From: Streptomyces albospinus
GTDB taxonomy: Bacteria > Actinomycetota > Actinomycetes > Streptomycetales > Streptomycetaceae
Length of the DNA stretch: 58,161 nucleotides
Direction: 5' to 3'
NCBI RefSeq assembly: GCF_014648695.1
Contig: NZ_BMRP01000042.1
Span: forward strand, 1 to 58,161
In this document: positions 41,875-51,240 of the stretch, one piece after another
Numbering within the stretch: the stretch's first letter is position 1
How the letters are laid out: every line of letters starts with the position of its first letter
The notes under the pieces: model-generated
Seen by the model: only the letters and a program-made list of their open reading frames with translations
Database searches by the model: none
Told to the model about the DNA's origin: nothing
Position numbers and translations under genes: made by a program

Positions 41875-42779
41875 GCGCCGTGGTGGACATGCGGTCGCGG
41901 GCCGAGGGGCGAACGGGTGGTGGGCGGCGGATGCCGGTCCGGCGACGGCGACCGACCGGCCGGCGACGGCTGCCGACGCTCCGCTATCTGCTGCTGCTAG
42001 CCGTGCTGGCACTGTCGGTCGGCCCCTTCCTGTGGCAGCTGTCGACCTCCCTCAAGGGTCCCGGCGAGGACCTCTACCGCTATCCACCGAGCCTGGTCCC
42101 GCACGAGGTCACCCTCGGCAACTACGCCGGGGTCGCCAGGATCATCCCGGTCTGGGACTTCGCACTGAACTCGCTCAAGGTCGCCGCCGCGAACGTGCTG
42201 ACCAACTGCGCGGGCGCGGCGCTGGCGGGCTACGCACTCGCCCGGATGCGCTTCAGGGGCCGTCGGACCGCGCTGCTGATGTTCATCACCGCGATGCTGG
42301 TCCCGGTCGAAAGCATCATGATCGCCCAGTTCTTGACGATGCGTCAGCTCCAGTTGAACAACACCCTGCTCGGCGTGGTGCTGCCCGCCTGCATCGGCGC
42401 GATGAACGTACTGCTGATGCGGAACGCCTTCGCGGGCCTGCCGTACGAGGTCGAGGAGGCCGCGTATGTCGACGGCGCCACCGCGTGGCAGCGGTTCGTC
42501 CGCATCGCGCTGCCGTCGGTCAAGGGCACCCTCGCCGTCGTCGCGATCTTCGCCTTCATGGGTGCATGGGACGACTTCCTGTGGCCGCTGATCGTGCTGA
42601 GCGACCAGTCGAAGTTCACCCTGACCGTCGGCCTGAACTTCCTGCACGGCACGTTCGCGGACAACCAGCGGCTGGTCGCGGCCGGCACGGTCATCGCCGT
42701 CCTCCCGCTGATGGTGCTGTTCGCCTGCCTTCAGCGTTACTTCTTCCGCGGCCTCGGCGAGGGCGCCGTCAAGGGCTGA
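41871..42779 (+). CDS. sugar ABC transporter permease (MalG type)
   Basis: A 302-residue CUT1 permease. After a 38-residue arginine-rich leader six helices begin at YLLLLAVLALSVGPFLWQL. The EAA loop is EVEEAAYVDGATAWQRFVRI, and the C-terminal end RYFFRGLGEGAVKG is typical of MalG-like proteins. It pairs with the preceding permease as the heterodimeric channel. Confidence 0.9.
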   Translation: MSAVVDMRSRAEGRTGGGRRMPVRRRRPTGRRRLPTLRYLLLLAVLALSVGPFLWQLSTSLKGPGEDLYRYPPSLVPHEVTLGNYAGVARIIPVWDFALNSLKVAAANVLTNCAGAALAGYALARMRFRGRRTALLMFITAMLVPVESIMIAQFLTMRQLQLNNTLLGVVLPACIGAMNVLLMRNAFAGLPYEVEEAAYVDGATAWQRFVRIALPSVKGTLAVVAIFAFMGAWDDFLWPLIVLSDQSKFTLTVGLNFLHGTFADNQRLVAAGTVIAVLPLMVLFACLQRYFFRGLGEGAVKG

Positions 42780-42832
42780 ACCCCGGCCGTGGCCGATGCC
42801 CGCACCGCACCCGTAGAGGGACAGGACTTCAC

Positions 42833-44110
42833 ATGCCCGTACAGGACACCGCCCACCGGCTGCGCTTCGGCGTCAACTACACCCCCACCCACGGGTGGTT
42901 CCACCACTGGCTGGACTTCGATCTCGACGCGGTACGCGCCGATCTCGACTCCATCGCCGCCCTCGGCCTGGACCACATCCGGGTCTTCCCGCTCTGGCCG
43001 CTGTTCCAGCCCAACCGCACCCTGATCCGGCCGCGGGCCGTCGACCAGTTGGTGCGGCTGGCGGACGCGGCGGCCGAGCGCGGGCTGGACATCAGCGTGG
43101 ACGGCCTCCAGGGGCATCTGTCCAGCTTCGACTTCCTGCCCGCCTGGACGCAGACCTGGCACCGCCGCAACATCTTCACCGACCCCGAGGTGCTCGCCGG
43201 CCAGGAGGAGTATCTGCGGACGCTGGCCGCGGCGCTCGCCGATCGGCCCGCCTTCCTCGGCATGACGCTGGGCAACGAGATCAACCAGTTCTCGGACGGC
43301 CCGCACCCGGATCCGGACCGCATCACGGCCAAGCAGGCGACGGCCTGGCTGGAGCGGATGCTGGCGGCCTGCGAGCGCGGCGCGCCCGGCCTGCCGCATC
43401 TGCACGCCGCCTACGACGCCGCCTGGTACCGCGACGGCCATCCCTTCACGCCCGCCCACGCCGCCCGGTTGGGCGCCATGACGGCGGTGCACTCCTGGGT
43501 GTTCAACGGCACCGCGCAGCGCCACGGCCCGGCCGGCACCGCCACCGAGCAGCACGCCGCCTATCTCATCGAGCTGTCCAAGGCGTGGGCGCTCGATCCG
43601 CACCGTCCGGTGTGGCTCCAGGAGGTCGGCGCGCCGGCACCCCATGTCCCCGACGACCACGCGGTGCGCTTCACCGAAGCCACTGTCCGCAACTCCCTCG
43701 ACTGCCACGGTCTTTGGGGCATCACCTGGTGGTGCTCGCACGATGTGTCCCGGTCGCTCGCGGACTTCCCCGAGCTGGAGTACGGGCTGGGGCTGCTCGG
43801 CAACGACCGTACGGTCAAGCCCGTGGGGCGGGCGCTGGCGGCGCTGGCCGCGGAATGGCGGGGGCGTCCGCACCGGCCACCGGTCCGCCGCACCGCGCTG
43901 GTCGTCGACGCCGGCGACGCCGAGGCCGCGCCGCGCCGCTCGGTGTGCGCACCCGGCGGCCCGGTTTTCGAAGCCTGGGCGGAACTCGCCGCACAGGGCG
44001 CCCGGCCGACTCTCGTCCTCGCCCAACATGCCTCTGATCAACGACACTTGACGGCGCGTGGGATCACCGAGGTGTGCACACCGGAGGAGGTCGGGAGCGT
44101 CTCGGACTAG
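42833..44110 (+). CDS. GH5-like glycosidase, candidate beta-mannosidase for the N-glycan core
   Basis: A 425-residue cytoplasmic (no signal peptide) TIM-barrel enzyme. The acid/base is Glu149 in LGNEINQF and the nucleophile Glu264 in WLQEVGAPAPH, with substrate-site residues in FGVNYTPTHGWFHHWLDF and GLWGITWWCSHD. It matches the GH5 type that in bifidobacteria (subfamily 18) splits Man-beta-1,4-GlcNAc, the N-glycan core disaccharide. Its position between the transporter and an endoglycosidase supports that. The subfamily is from recall, not proven. ATG 42833 has a weak ribosome binding site. Confidence 0.78.
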   Translation: MPVQDTAHRLRFGVNYTPTHGWFHHWLDFDLDAVRADLDSIAALGLDHIRVFPLWPLFQPNRTLIRPRAVDQLVRLADAAAERGLDISVDGLQGHLSSFDFLPAWTQTWHRRNIFTDPEVLAGQEEYLRTLAAALADRPAFLGMTLGNEINQFSDGPHPDPDRITAKQATAWLERMLAACERGAPGLPHLHAAYDAAWYRDGHPFTPAHAARLGAMTAVHSWVFNGTAQRHGPAGTATEQHAAYLIELSKAWALDPHRPVWLQEVGAPAPHVPDDHAVRFTEATVRNSLDCHGLWGITWWCSHDVSRSLADFPELEYGLGLLGNDRTVKPVGRALAALAAEWRGRPHRPPVRRTALVVDAGDAEAAPRRSVCAPGGPVFEAWAELAAQGARPTLVLAQHASDQRHLTARGITEVCTPEEVGSVSD

Positions 44111-44158
44111 CGCGCGTCCGCACAGGTCCGTCGTCCGCCTCCCCCGAAGGAGCCCCCC

Positions 44159-46261
44159 ATGACCCGGCATCGCCTCTCCTTCTCCCGCCCCCTCCCCCGC
44201 CGCCGCGTGCTGCTCGCCGGGGCGGGTGCCGCGGCGGCGGCCCTGGCCGGCCCGCCGCCGGGCACCGCGGTGGCCGCACGGCGTCCGCGGGCCGCGGCCC
44301 CCTTGCAGCCGTACGCCGCGTACTGGTTCCCCGACTCGCTGCCCTCCGGCACGCCCGGCGACGGCATCGTCTGGCGCAGCCTGGCGAACTGGAGGCCGGA
44401 GACCGACCTGGACCTGCCGTTCAACACCGCGACGGTGCCGCTCGCCGAGCGGTTCACCCCCGTCCCGGCGAACACCACGGCCCGCGCCGGACAGGCCCGG
44501 ATCAGCGCGCTGGCGGCCTTCGACCACACCGCGGGCAACCCCTCCCAGGGCTCGGCCACCGCCGACTACTACGCACCGACGCACTGGGCGTACCTCGACG
44601 AGCTGGTCTTCTGGGGCGGCTCCGCCGGCGAGGGCCTGATCCTGGCCCCGAACGCCCCGGTCGTGGACGCCGCGCACCGCAACGGCGTACCCGTACTGGG
44701 CACCGTCTTCCTGCCGCCGGTGGCGTACGGCGGGCAGCTGCGCTGGACCCGGGACCTGGTGCGGAAGGACGCGGCGGGGCGGTTCCCGCTGGCCGCGAAG
44801 CTGGCGGCGGTCGCCCGCGCGTACGGCTTCGACGGCTGGTTCGTCAATGCCGAGACCGACGGCGGTGATGCCGCACTGGCCGCCGATATGCGGGGGTTCC
44901 TCCGGGCGCTGCGGGCGGCGGGCGCGCCGCACGGGCTGCGGATCACCTGGTACGACGCGATGGACGGCAGCGGCCGGGTCGGCTGGCAGGGGGCGCTCGA
45001 CGAACGGAACCGGGATTTCTTCCAGGACGCCGCGGGCCCGGTGGCCGACACCCTGTTCGTGGACTTCCGCTGGAGCGCGCGATCGCTCGCCGACTCCGGG
45101 CGGCTGGCCGACCAACTGGGCCGCAGCCGCTACGAGTTGTGGGCCGGGGTGGATGTCGAGTCGGCGGGCTGGGACACCGCGGCGGACTGGGACGCGATCA
45201 TCCCCGCCGACCGCGACCATGTGGTCTCGTACGGTTTCTACCGGCCGGAGTGGACCCTGGGCCATCTGCCCGCGGGACGTACCCCGGGCGATTTCCATGC
45301 CGCGGACGACCGGTTCTGGTCCGGCGCGGGCCTCGATCCGACCCGGCCCGGCGGGTCGGGCGGCGGCTGGCGGGCCCCGGCCGCGGCGGTCGCCGACCGT
45401 TCGGCGGTCACCGCGCTGCCGTTCGCGACCACCTTCAACACCGGCCACGGCCTGCGCTGGTACGACACGGGCACGGTCACCTCCGACGCGCCCTGGAACC
45501 ACCTCGGCCTCCAGGACCGGCTGCCCCCGAGACGCTGGGCGGTCCGGACCGCCGGCCGACGCCCCGACGTCACCCTGGACTTCGCCGACGCCTGGCGCGG
45601 CGGCAGCAGTCTGCTGGTCCGCGGCGCCCTCGACTCCCCTGCGACGGTCGAGCTCTTCACCACCCGGCTGCCGTGCGGTGCCGCCACGGTCCTGGACCTC
45701 ACCCACCGTCTCGACCCGGGCTCGGGCCCGGTGGCCGTGGAGGTGGCCGTCGCTCCGCGGGACGCGCCGGCGCCGGGTGAGCCCGCGCCGTACGTCCATC
45801 TGCCCGCCGGGACCGTCGAGGCGGGCGACGGCGGCTGGCGCACCGTCACCCTGCGGATCGGCGGCGTGCTGGGCACCGGCACCGTCCGCGCGCTGGGCGT
45901 ACGGCTGACCGGGCGCGCGGGAACCCCTGTCGCGTGGCGGCTGGGCCGGCTCGCGGTCCACGACGCCGCGGGGAAGCCCGGTGCGCCCCGCGGGCTGAAG
46001 GTCACCGACGCCGCCACCTCGGGCGGGACGACCGCGCTGCGCATGACCTGGCAGCGCTCCGCCGGGCCGGTCCGCCATTACGAGCTGCACCGTCGCCTCC
46101 CGGACGGCACACGGGTGTTCCTGGGAGGTACCTGCGGCACCGCCTTCCACCTCCCGGGGCTGCGCCGCGCGGCGCACGAGCCGGCGGCGCTGCTGGAAGT
46201 CCGCGCCGTGGACGAACTCTTCGCCGCCTCCGCCCCGTCGAGGACCCGGCACCCCTGGTAG
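44159..46261 (+). CDS. exported endo-beta-N-acetylglucosaminidase (GH85)
   Basis: A 700-residue enzyme that cuts between the two core GlcNAc residues of N-glycans. The signal has a twin-arginine pattern (RRRVLLAGAGAAAAALAG), indicating Tat export. The GH85 domain begins at YAAYWFPDSLPSGT; catalytic Asn230 and Glu232 lie in WFVNAETDGG, and LRITWYDAMDGSGRVGWQ follows. After residue 400 come a galactose-binding-like domain and a fibronectin/Ig-like end. AAGGAG precedes the ATG. It acts outside the cell and feeds the downstream transporter. Confidence 0.9.
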   Translation: MTRHRLSFSRPLPRRRVLLAGAGAAAAALAGPPPGTAVAARRPRAAAPLQPYAAYWFPDSLPSGTPGDGIVWRSLANWRPETDLDLPFNTATVPLAERFTPVPANTTARAGQARISALAAFDHTAGNPSQGSATADYYAPTHWAYLDELVFWGGSAGEGLILAPNAPVVDAAHRNGVPVLGTVFLPPVAYGGQLRWTRDLVRKDAAGRFPLAAKLAAVARAYGFDGWFVNAETDGGDAALAADMRGFLRALRAAGAPHGLRITWYDAMDGSGRVGWQGALDERNRDFFQDAAGPVADTLFVDFRWSARSLADSGRLADQLGRSRYELWAGVDVESAGWDTAADWDAIIPADRDHVVSYGFYRPEWTLGHLPAGRTPGDFHAADDRFWSGAGLDPTRPGGSGGGWRAPAAAVADRSAVTALPFATTFNTGHGLRWYDTGTVTSDAPWNHLGLQDRLPPRRWAVRTAGRRPDVTLDFADAWRGGSSLLVRGALDSPATVELFTTRLPCGAATVLDLTHRLDPGSGPVAVEVAVAPRDAPAPGEPAPYVHLPAGTVEAGDGGWRTVTLRIGGVLGTGTVRALGVRLTGRAGTPVAWRLGRLAVHDAAGKPGAPRGLKVTDAATSGGTTALRMTWQRSAGPVRHYELHRRLPDGTRVFLGGTCGTAFHLPGLRRAAHEPAALLEVRAVDELFAASAPSRTRHPW

Positions 46262-46306
46262 CCACGACCGTTCCCGTCACTCCCGCCCGACTCCACGGAG
46301 CCCCCC

Positions 46307-49300
46307 ATGCATGACGATCGCGCACTGGTCGAAGCCCGTCTCCGCCGTGTCCTGGACGAGCGCATCCGGCCCGCCCTGTACCCGGAATCGGTGCCCTTGG
46401 AGGTCGCGGCCTGGGTCGCGCCCGGTGAGCCCGTGCCGGTGGCGGAGGGGCTGGCCGCCCCGCACGCACCCGTGGCGGTGGGTGACGCATGGGGCGCACC
46501 CTGGGCGACCACCTGGTTCCGGGTGCGGGGCACGGTCCCGGAGGCGTGGGCCGGGCGCACGGTGGAGGCGGTGCTCGACCTGGGCTTCGACGAGCGGATG
46601 CCGGGCTTCCAGTGCGAGGCGCTGGTCCACACGCCCGACGGGAGTCCGGTGAAGGGTCTCAATCCGCGGAACCAGTGGGTGCGGGTGGGCGATCCGGTGC
46701 GCGGTGGCGAGCGCGTCGAGTGGCATCTGGAGGCCGCGTCCAATCCGGTCATTCTCGACGTACACCCTTTCCTGCCCACGAAGTTGGGCGACCCGGAGAC
46801 GGCGGGCGGCGAGCCGCTGTACCGGCTGGCCCGGATGGATCTGGCGGTGTTCGACACCGAGGTGTGGGAGCTGGTCCAGGACCTGGAGGTGCTGGGTGAG
46901 CTGATGGTGGAGCTGGCGGTGGACAGTCCGCGGCGCTGGGAGCTGCTGCGCGCGGTGGGCCGGGCGCTGGACGCGGTCGACCTCCAGGACGTCAACGGGA
47001 CCGCGCAGGCCGCGCGCCGGCAGCTGCGCGAGGTGCTGGCGGCGCCCGCGGCGGCCTCCGCGCACCGGATCAGCGCGGTCGGGCATGCGCATATCGATTC
47101 GGCGTGGCTGTGGCCGCTGCGGGAGACGGTCCGCAAGGTCGCCCGGACCACGTCGAACATGACGGCGCTGCTCGCGGACGAGCCGGAGTTCGTCTACGCC
47201 ATGTCGCAGGCGCAGCAGTACGCGTGGATCAAGGAGCACCGGCCGGAGGTGTACGCCAAGGTCAGGCAGGCGGTGGCCGAGGGGCGGTTCGTACCGGCGG
47301 GCGGGATGTGGGTGGAGTCGGACACCAATATGCCCGGCTCGGAGGCGATGGCCCGTCAGTTCGTCTACGGCAAGCGGTTCTTCCTGGAGGAGTTCGGCAT
47401 CGAGAACGACGAGGCGTGGCTGCCGGACACCTTCGGTTTCGCCGCGGGACTGCCGCAGATCATCAAGGCGGCGGGCTCGAAGTGGCTGCTGACCCAGAAG
47501 ATCTCCTGGAGCAGGATCAACGCCTTCCCGCACCACACCTTCCGCTGGGAGGGGATCGACGGCACCCGGATCTTCACCCACTTCCCGCCGGTGGACACCT
47601 ACAACTGCCAGCTGTCGGGTGCCGAACTCGCCCATGCTGCAAGGAACTTCAGGGACAAGGGCACGGCCCGGCACTCCCTGGCGCCGACCGGCTGGGGCGA
47701 CGGGGGCGGCGGCACCACCCGCGAGATGATCGCCAAGGCGCGCCGGCTGCGGGACCTGGACGGTTCGCCGGTGGTGGCGTGGGAGCGGCCGGCCGACTTC
47801 TTCGCCAGGGCGGAGGCCGAGTACCCCGACGCGCCCGTCTGGGTCCGCGAGTTGTATCTGGAGCTGCACCGCGGCACCCTCACCAGCCAGGCGCGGACCA
47901 AGCGCGGCAACCGCCGCAGCGAGCAGCTGCTGCGCGAGGCCGAACTCTGGTCGGCGACCGCCGCGGTGGTCGCGCAACACCCTTATCCGTACGAGGAGTT
48001 GGACCGGATCTGGAAGACGGTGCTGCTGCACCAGTTCCATGACATCCTGCCCGGCTCCTCCATCGCCTGGGTGCACCGCGAGGCGGAGCGGACCTATGCG
48101 GCACTCGCCACCGAGCTGGAAGGCCTCATCGCCTGCGCCCTGGCCGCGCTGACCGGCGGCGGCAGCCGGCCGCTGGTGGCGAACTCGGCGCCGCACGCCC
48201 GCGGCGGGGTCCCGGCCGGCGCGGTGGCACCGGCGGTCTCCGACGGCGCCGCGGTGCGCACCGAGCCGCGGCCCGGCGGCGGCTTCGTCCTCGCCCACGA
48301 CCTGCTCCGCGTGGAGATCGACGGCCGCGGTCTGGTGGTCTCGGCGTACGACCCGGTGGCCGAGCGCGAGGCCGTCGCGCCCGGTGCAGCCGCGAATCTG
48401 CTGCAACTCCACCCGGATTTCCCCAATATGTGGGATGCCTGGGACGTGGACTCGTTCTATCGCAACGTGGCCACCGACCTGACGGACGCGGACGAGGTCG
48501 CCCTCACCGAGGCGTCGCCGGACACCGCCACGGTCCGGGTGGTGCGCAGCTTCGGCGACTCGCGGGTGGTGCAGTCGCTGACCCTCGCGCGCGGGCAGCG
48601 GCGGCTGGACATCGACACCGAGGTCGACTGGCGGGAGACCGAGAAGTTCCTCAAGGCCGCCTTCCCGCTGGACGTGCACGCCGAACGCTATGCGGCGGAG
48701 ACCCAGTTCGGGCATCTGTACCGGCCCACGCACACCAACACCAGCTGGGAGGCGGCCAAGTTCGAGGCGTGTGCGCACCGGTTCGTCCATGTCGAGGAGC
48801 CGGGCTGGGGCGTGGCGCTGGTCAACGACGCGACCTACGGCCACGACGTCACCCGTACGGTCCGGGAGGACGGCGACGCCGGGGGGCGCAGCACCACCAC
48901 GACCGTCCGGCTGTCCCTGTTGCGCGCCCCGCGCTTCCCCGACCCGGAGACCGACCGGGGCAGCCACCGCTTCCGGTACGCGCTGGTCCCCGGTGCCGCC
49001 ATCGGCGACGCGGTACGCGAGGGCCATCGCATCAACCTGCCCGAGCGCCGGCTGACCGGGGCCGGCGCGGTGGCACCCCTGGTCGCGGTCGGCAACGACG
49101 CGACGGTGGTCACCGCCGTCAAGCTCGCGGACGACCGGAGCGGCGATGTGGTCGTCCGGCTCCACGAAGCCCACGGCGGGCGCGCCAGGACCGCTCTCAC
49201 CACCGGTTTCGCGCTGGCCGGCGCGGTCACCACCGACCTGCTGGAGCGCCCCACGGACGACGGCCCGGCGCTGGAACGGGACGGGAACACCGTCCGGCTC

Positions 49301-49354
49301 ACGCTCCGCCCGTTCCAGATCGTGACACTGCGGCTGAGCCGGGCGGCGGACTGA
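46307..49354 (+). CDS. GH38 alpha-mannosidase
   Basis: A 1015-residue intracellular enzyme (no signal peptide) that removes alpha-mannose from imported glycan. Zinc ligands include His260-His262-Asp264 in GHAHIDSAWLW, the nucleophile Asp374 in LPDTFGFAAGLPQ, and His578 in HQFHDILPGSS. The extra N-terminal domain of about 250 residues and the C-terminal beta domains give the full length of bacterial GH38 proteins. The operon order suggests processing before the GH5 enzyme. A small 6-bp hairpin just after the stop (49355-49370) may be a weak terminator. Confidence 0.93.
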   Translation: MHDDRALVEARLRRVLDERIRPALYPESVPLEVAAWVAPGEPVPVAEGLAAPHAPVAVGDAWGAPWATTWFRVRGTVPEAWAGRTVEAVLDLGFDERMPGFQCEALVHTPDGSPVKGLNPRNQWVRVGDPVRGGERVEWHLEAASNPVILDVHPFLPTKLGDPETAGGEPLYRLARMDLAVFDTEVWELVQDLEVLGELMVELAVDSPRRWELLRAVGRALDAVDLQDVNGTAQAARRQLREVLAAPAAASAHRISAVGHAHIDSAWLWPLRETVRKVARTTSNMTALLADEPEFVYAMSQAQQYAWIKEHRPEVYAKVRQAVAEGRFVPAGGMWVESDTNMPGSEAMARQFVYGKRFFLEEFGIENDEAWLPDTFGFAAGLPQIIKAAGSKWLLTQKISWSRINAFPHHTFRWEGIDGTRIFTHFPPVDTYNCQLSGAELAHAARNFRDKGTARHSLAPTGWGDGGGGTTREMIAKARRLRDLDGSPVVAWERPADFFARAEAEYPDAPVWVRELYLELHRGTLTSQARTKRGNRRSEQLLREAELWSATAAVVAQHPYPYEELDRIWKTVLLHQFHDILPGSSIAWVHREAERTYAALATELEGLIACALAALTGGGSRPLVANSAPHARGGVPAGAVAPAVSDGAAVRTEPRPGGGFVLAHDLLRVEIDGRGLVVSAYDPVAEREAVAPGAAANLLQLHPDFPNMWDAWDVDSFYRNVATDLTDADEVALTEASPDTATVRVVRSFGDSRVVQSLTLARGQRRLDIDTEVDWRETEKFLKAAFPLDVHAERYAAETQFGHLYRPTHTNTSWEAAKFEACAHRFVHVEEPGWGVALVNDATYGHDVTRTVREDGDAGGRSTTTTVRLSLLRAPRFPDPETDRGSHRFRYALVPGAAIGDAVREGHRINLPERRLTGAGAVAPLVAVGNDATVVTAVKLADDRSGDVVVRLHEAHGGRARTALTTGFALAGAVTTDLLERPTDDGPALERDGNTVRLTLRPFQIVTLRLSRAAD

Positions 49355-49397
49355 CGGGCCGGGCGGCCCGCCGACCGGGGTCGACGGGCGGGACCGC

Positions 49398-49718
49398 TCA
49401 GCCGGGATCCGCCGAGGGCGTGCGGGCGCCGCGGCAGGTGTCGCGGCGCCCCTCGTTCCGCCGCTCGCGCCCCGCGCCGCGCCCGCGGCCCGCCTGCCGG
49501 CCACGGGCAGGCTCCTGACCGTGGGCACGTTCCTGGCCGCGCGCCGCCTCCTGACCCGGATCCCGGCTCGGGTCCAGCCCCAGCATGTCCATCAGCAGGG
49601 CCAGATCTCCCGCGTCCCGGGCGCGGCCGGCCAGCGCCTGCCTGGCGAGCCGCCGTTCCTCGTCACACGGCAAGGGGCGCGCGGCGGTGTCCTCGGCACT
49701 GCGGTGTTCATCGCTCAC
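49398..49718 (-). CDS. hypothetical small protein with repeat tail
   Basis: A 106-residue protein. The first 50 residues form a helical segment, PCDEERRLARQALAGRARDA with LALLMDMLGLDPS, similar to short uncharacterised Streptomyces proteins. The second half is a degenerate Gln/Glu/Arg/Gly-rich repeat (QEAARGQERAHGQEPARGRQ). Start MSDEHRS is at 49718. No function can be assigned. Confidence 0.55.
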   Translation of the reverse strand: MSDEHRSAEDTAARPLPCDEERRLARQALAGRARDAGDLALLMDMLGLDPSRDPGQEAARGQERAHGQEPARGRQAGRGRGAGRERRNEGRRDTCRGARTPSADPG

Positions 49719-49910
49719 CGCTGCATTCTCGGCCGGACCGCGGCGCCGTGCAGGTCGAGCGGGCCGAAGGGCTCACGGACCCGCCACCGGGGGCACATCG
49801 GACAACAACGCCATAACGGTTCGAGTACCGCAACCGGTCACGGAACCGGCAGTGCCTGTTTTCCCTCTTTATGGTCACTTGCACGTGATCATTCAGTAGC
49901 GGAGAGACCG

Positions 49911-50936
49911 TTGAAACACCCTTACGCCGCCGCCCTCACGGCGACCCTCCTCGCCTCCTGCGCCCTGCTCACCGGCTGCTCGGAGAACGGCAATCCGGTC
50001 GACTTCGACGCGGGCGCCAAGGGCGACGGCGGCACCCCGGTCAAGCCGGTCGACAGCGACACCCGGATGCCGACCGGCCCCAAGAGCGACTTCCGGATCA
50101 CCCGGACCCTGGACGACGGCACGCACATAGGCCGGGCGACACTCAACGGCCCGAAGTCGGGCGTCACCGGCAGTGTGTGGGTCTGGGCGCCGAAGGAGTA
50201 CCAGGACCCCAAGTACGCCAAGAGCGGTTTCCCGGTGCTGATAGCCCTGCCCGGCGGCCTGGGCAGCCCGCAGGACAAGAACGGGGTCACCAATTACTGG
50301 GTCGGCGGGGATATCAAGCTCCAGGAGAATCTCGCCAAGTTGACCGCGGAGGGAAAGAGCCTGCCGTTCATAGTGGTGATGCCGATGCTCAATCCGGACA
50401 CCCGCTATCACGACGGCAGTGACATTCCCGGCCAGCAGAAGATGGGAACCTGGCTGACCGAGGACGTCGTCGATCTGACCAAGGCCAATTTCCGTACCTT
50501 CAAGTCGCGGGACGGCTGGGCCTTCATGGGGTCGTCGTCGGGCGGCTTCGCCGGCTTCAAGTCCGTGCTGAAGTCCCCGGAGAAGTTCAAGGCGGCGATA
50601 GCCAGCGGCCCGGACATCGTGCCGGACTCCCCGATGTGGGCCGGCCACCAGAAGGAGAAGGACGCCAACAATCCGGAGAAGCTCGCCGCGCAGCTGCTGA
50701 AAAAGGGAGGACCGGACGTGTATATCGCCTTCCAGGCCGGCTCGAAGGAATCCCCCACCGCGGTAGTCAACCCCATCCACAAATTCCGCGAGAAGTACGG
50801 CAAGGGCCCGATCCACACCTCGTTCCAGCTCATTCCCGGTGGCCGGCACAACGCCTGGGACTACCAGAAGGGGATGGCGGCCGGATCCCTCAAATTCATC
50901 AGCGATCATCTGAAGGCCCCGGTTCCCGGCTCCTGA
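49911..50936 (+). CDS. esterase-family lipoprotein (alpha/beta hydrolase)
   Basis: A 341-residue lipoprotein with lipobox LLTGC at residues 19-23. It starts at TTG 49911 after GGAGAG. The alpha/beta hydrolase domain of the putative esterase (antigen 85-like, esterase D) type has the nucleophile in WAFMGSSSGGFAGF and the histidine in LIPGGRHNAWDYQKG. GFPVLIALPGGLGSPQDKNG is the oxyanion region. It is anchored outside the cell; the substrate is unknown. The interval 49719-49910 holds no other gene but contains an AT-rich promoter-like stretch at about 49860-49900. Confidence 0.78.
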   Translation: MKHPYAAALTATLLASCALLTGCSENGNPVDFDAGAKGDGGTPVKPVDSDTRMPTGPKSDFRITRTLDDGTHIGRATLNGPKSGVTGSVWVWAPKEYQDPKYAKSGFPVLIALPGGLGSPQDKNGVTNYWVGGDIKLQENLAKLTAEGKSLPFIVVMPMLNPDTRYHDGSDIPGQQKMGTWLTEDVVDLTKANFRTFKSRDGWAFMGSSSGGFAGFKSVLKSPEKFKAAIASGPDIVPDSPMWAGHQKEKDANNPEKLAAQLLKKGGPDVYIAFQAGSKESPTAVVNPIHKFREKYGKGPIHTSFQLIPGGRHNAWDYQKGMAAGSLKFISDHLKAPVPGS

Positions 50937-51000
50937 TGCACATCGGCCGTTCGGGGGCGATGCTGGTGGCGAGGGGGGACCGTGGTGAGGAGGACGCCCC

Positions 51001-51195
51001 ATGTCCGTGCTGGACAAGCTGAAGGAACTGCTCAAGGGACACGAGGAGCAGGCAGGCAAGGGCATCGACAAGGCCGGGGACTTCGTCGACGAGAAGACCC
51101 AGGGCAAGCACACGGGCCAGGTCGACGCCGCCAGGGAGAAGATGCGGGAGCAGTTCGGCAAGCCCGAAGGCGAGGACCGGCCACCGCAGACCTGA
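51001..51195 (+). CDS. Rv0909-like small antitoxin-family protein
   Basis: A 64-residue, highly charged helical protein: SVLDKLKELLKGHEEQAGKG, IDKAGDFVDEKTQGKHTGQV, DAAREKMREQF. This matches the MT0933/Rv0909 family, annotated as antitoxins in mycobacteria. No toxin gene is next to it, and similar proteins in Streptomyces usually stand alone, so a stress protein role is as likely. Confidence 0.68.
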   Translation: MSVLDKLKELLKGHEEQAGKGIDKAGDFVDEKTQGKHTGQVDAAREKMREQFGKPEGEDRPPQT

Positions 51196-51240
51196 GCACC
51201 GGCCGGGTCCGCGGCCGCGCTCCGCGCTTACGCTGAACGG

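Noticed and set aside
42737..46252. 1171-residue minus-strand frame opposite the GH5 and GH85 genes
   Set aside because: It is a shadow frame: no family motifs, and the opposite strand carries two enzymes with complete catalytic residues.
46277..49528. 1083-residue minus-strand frame opposite the alpha-mannosidase gene
   Set aside because: The plus strand has complete GH38 metal and nucleophile motifs; the antisense frame has none.
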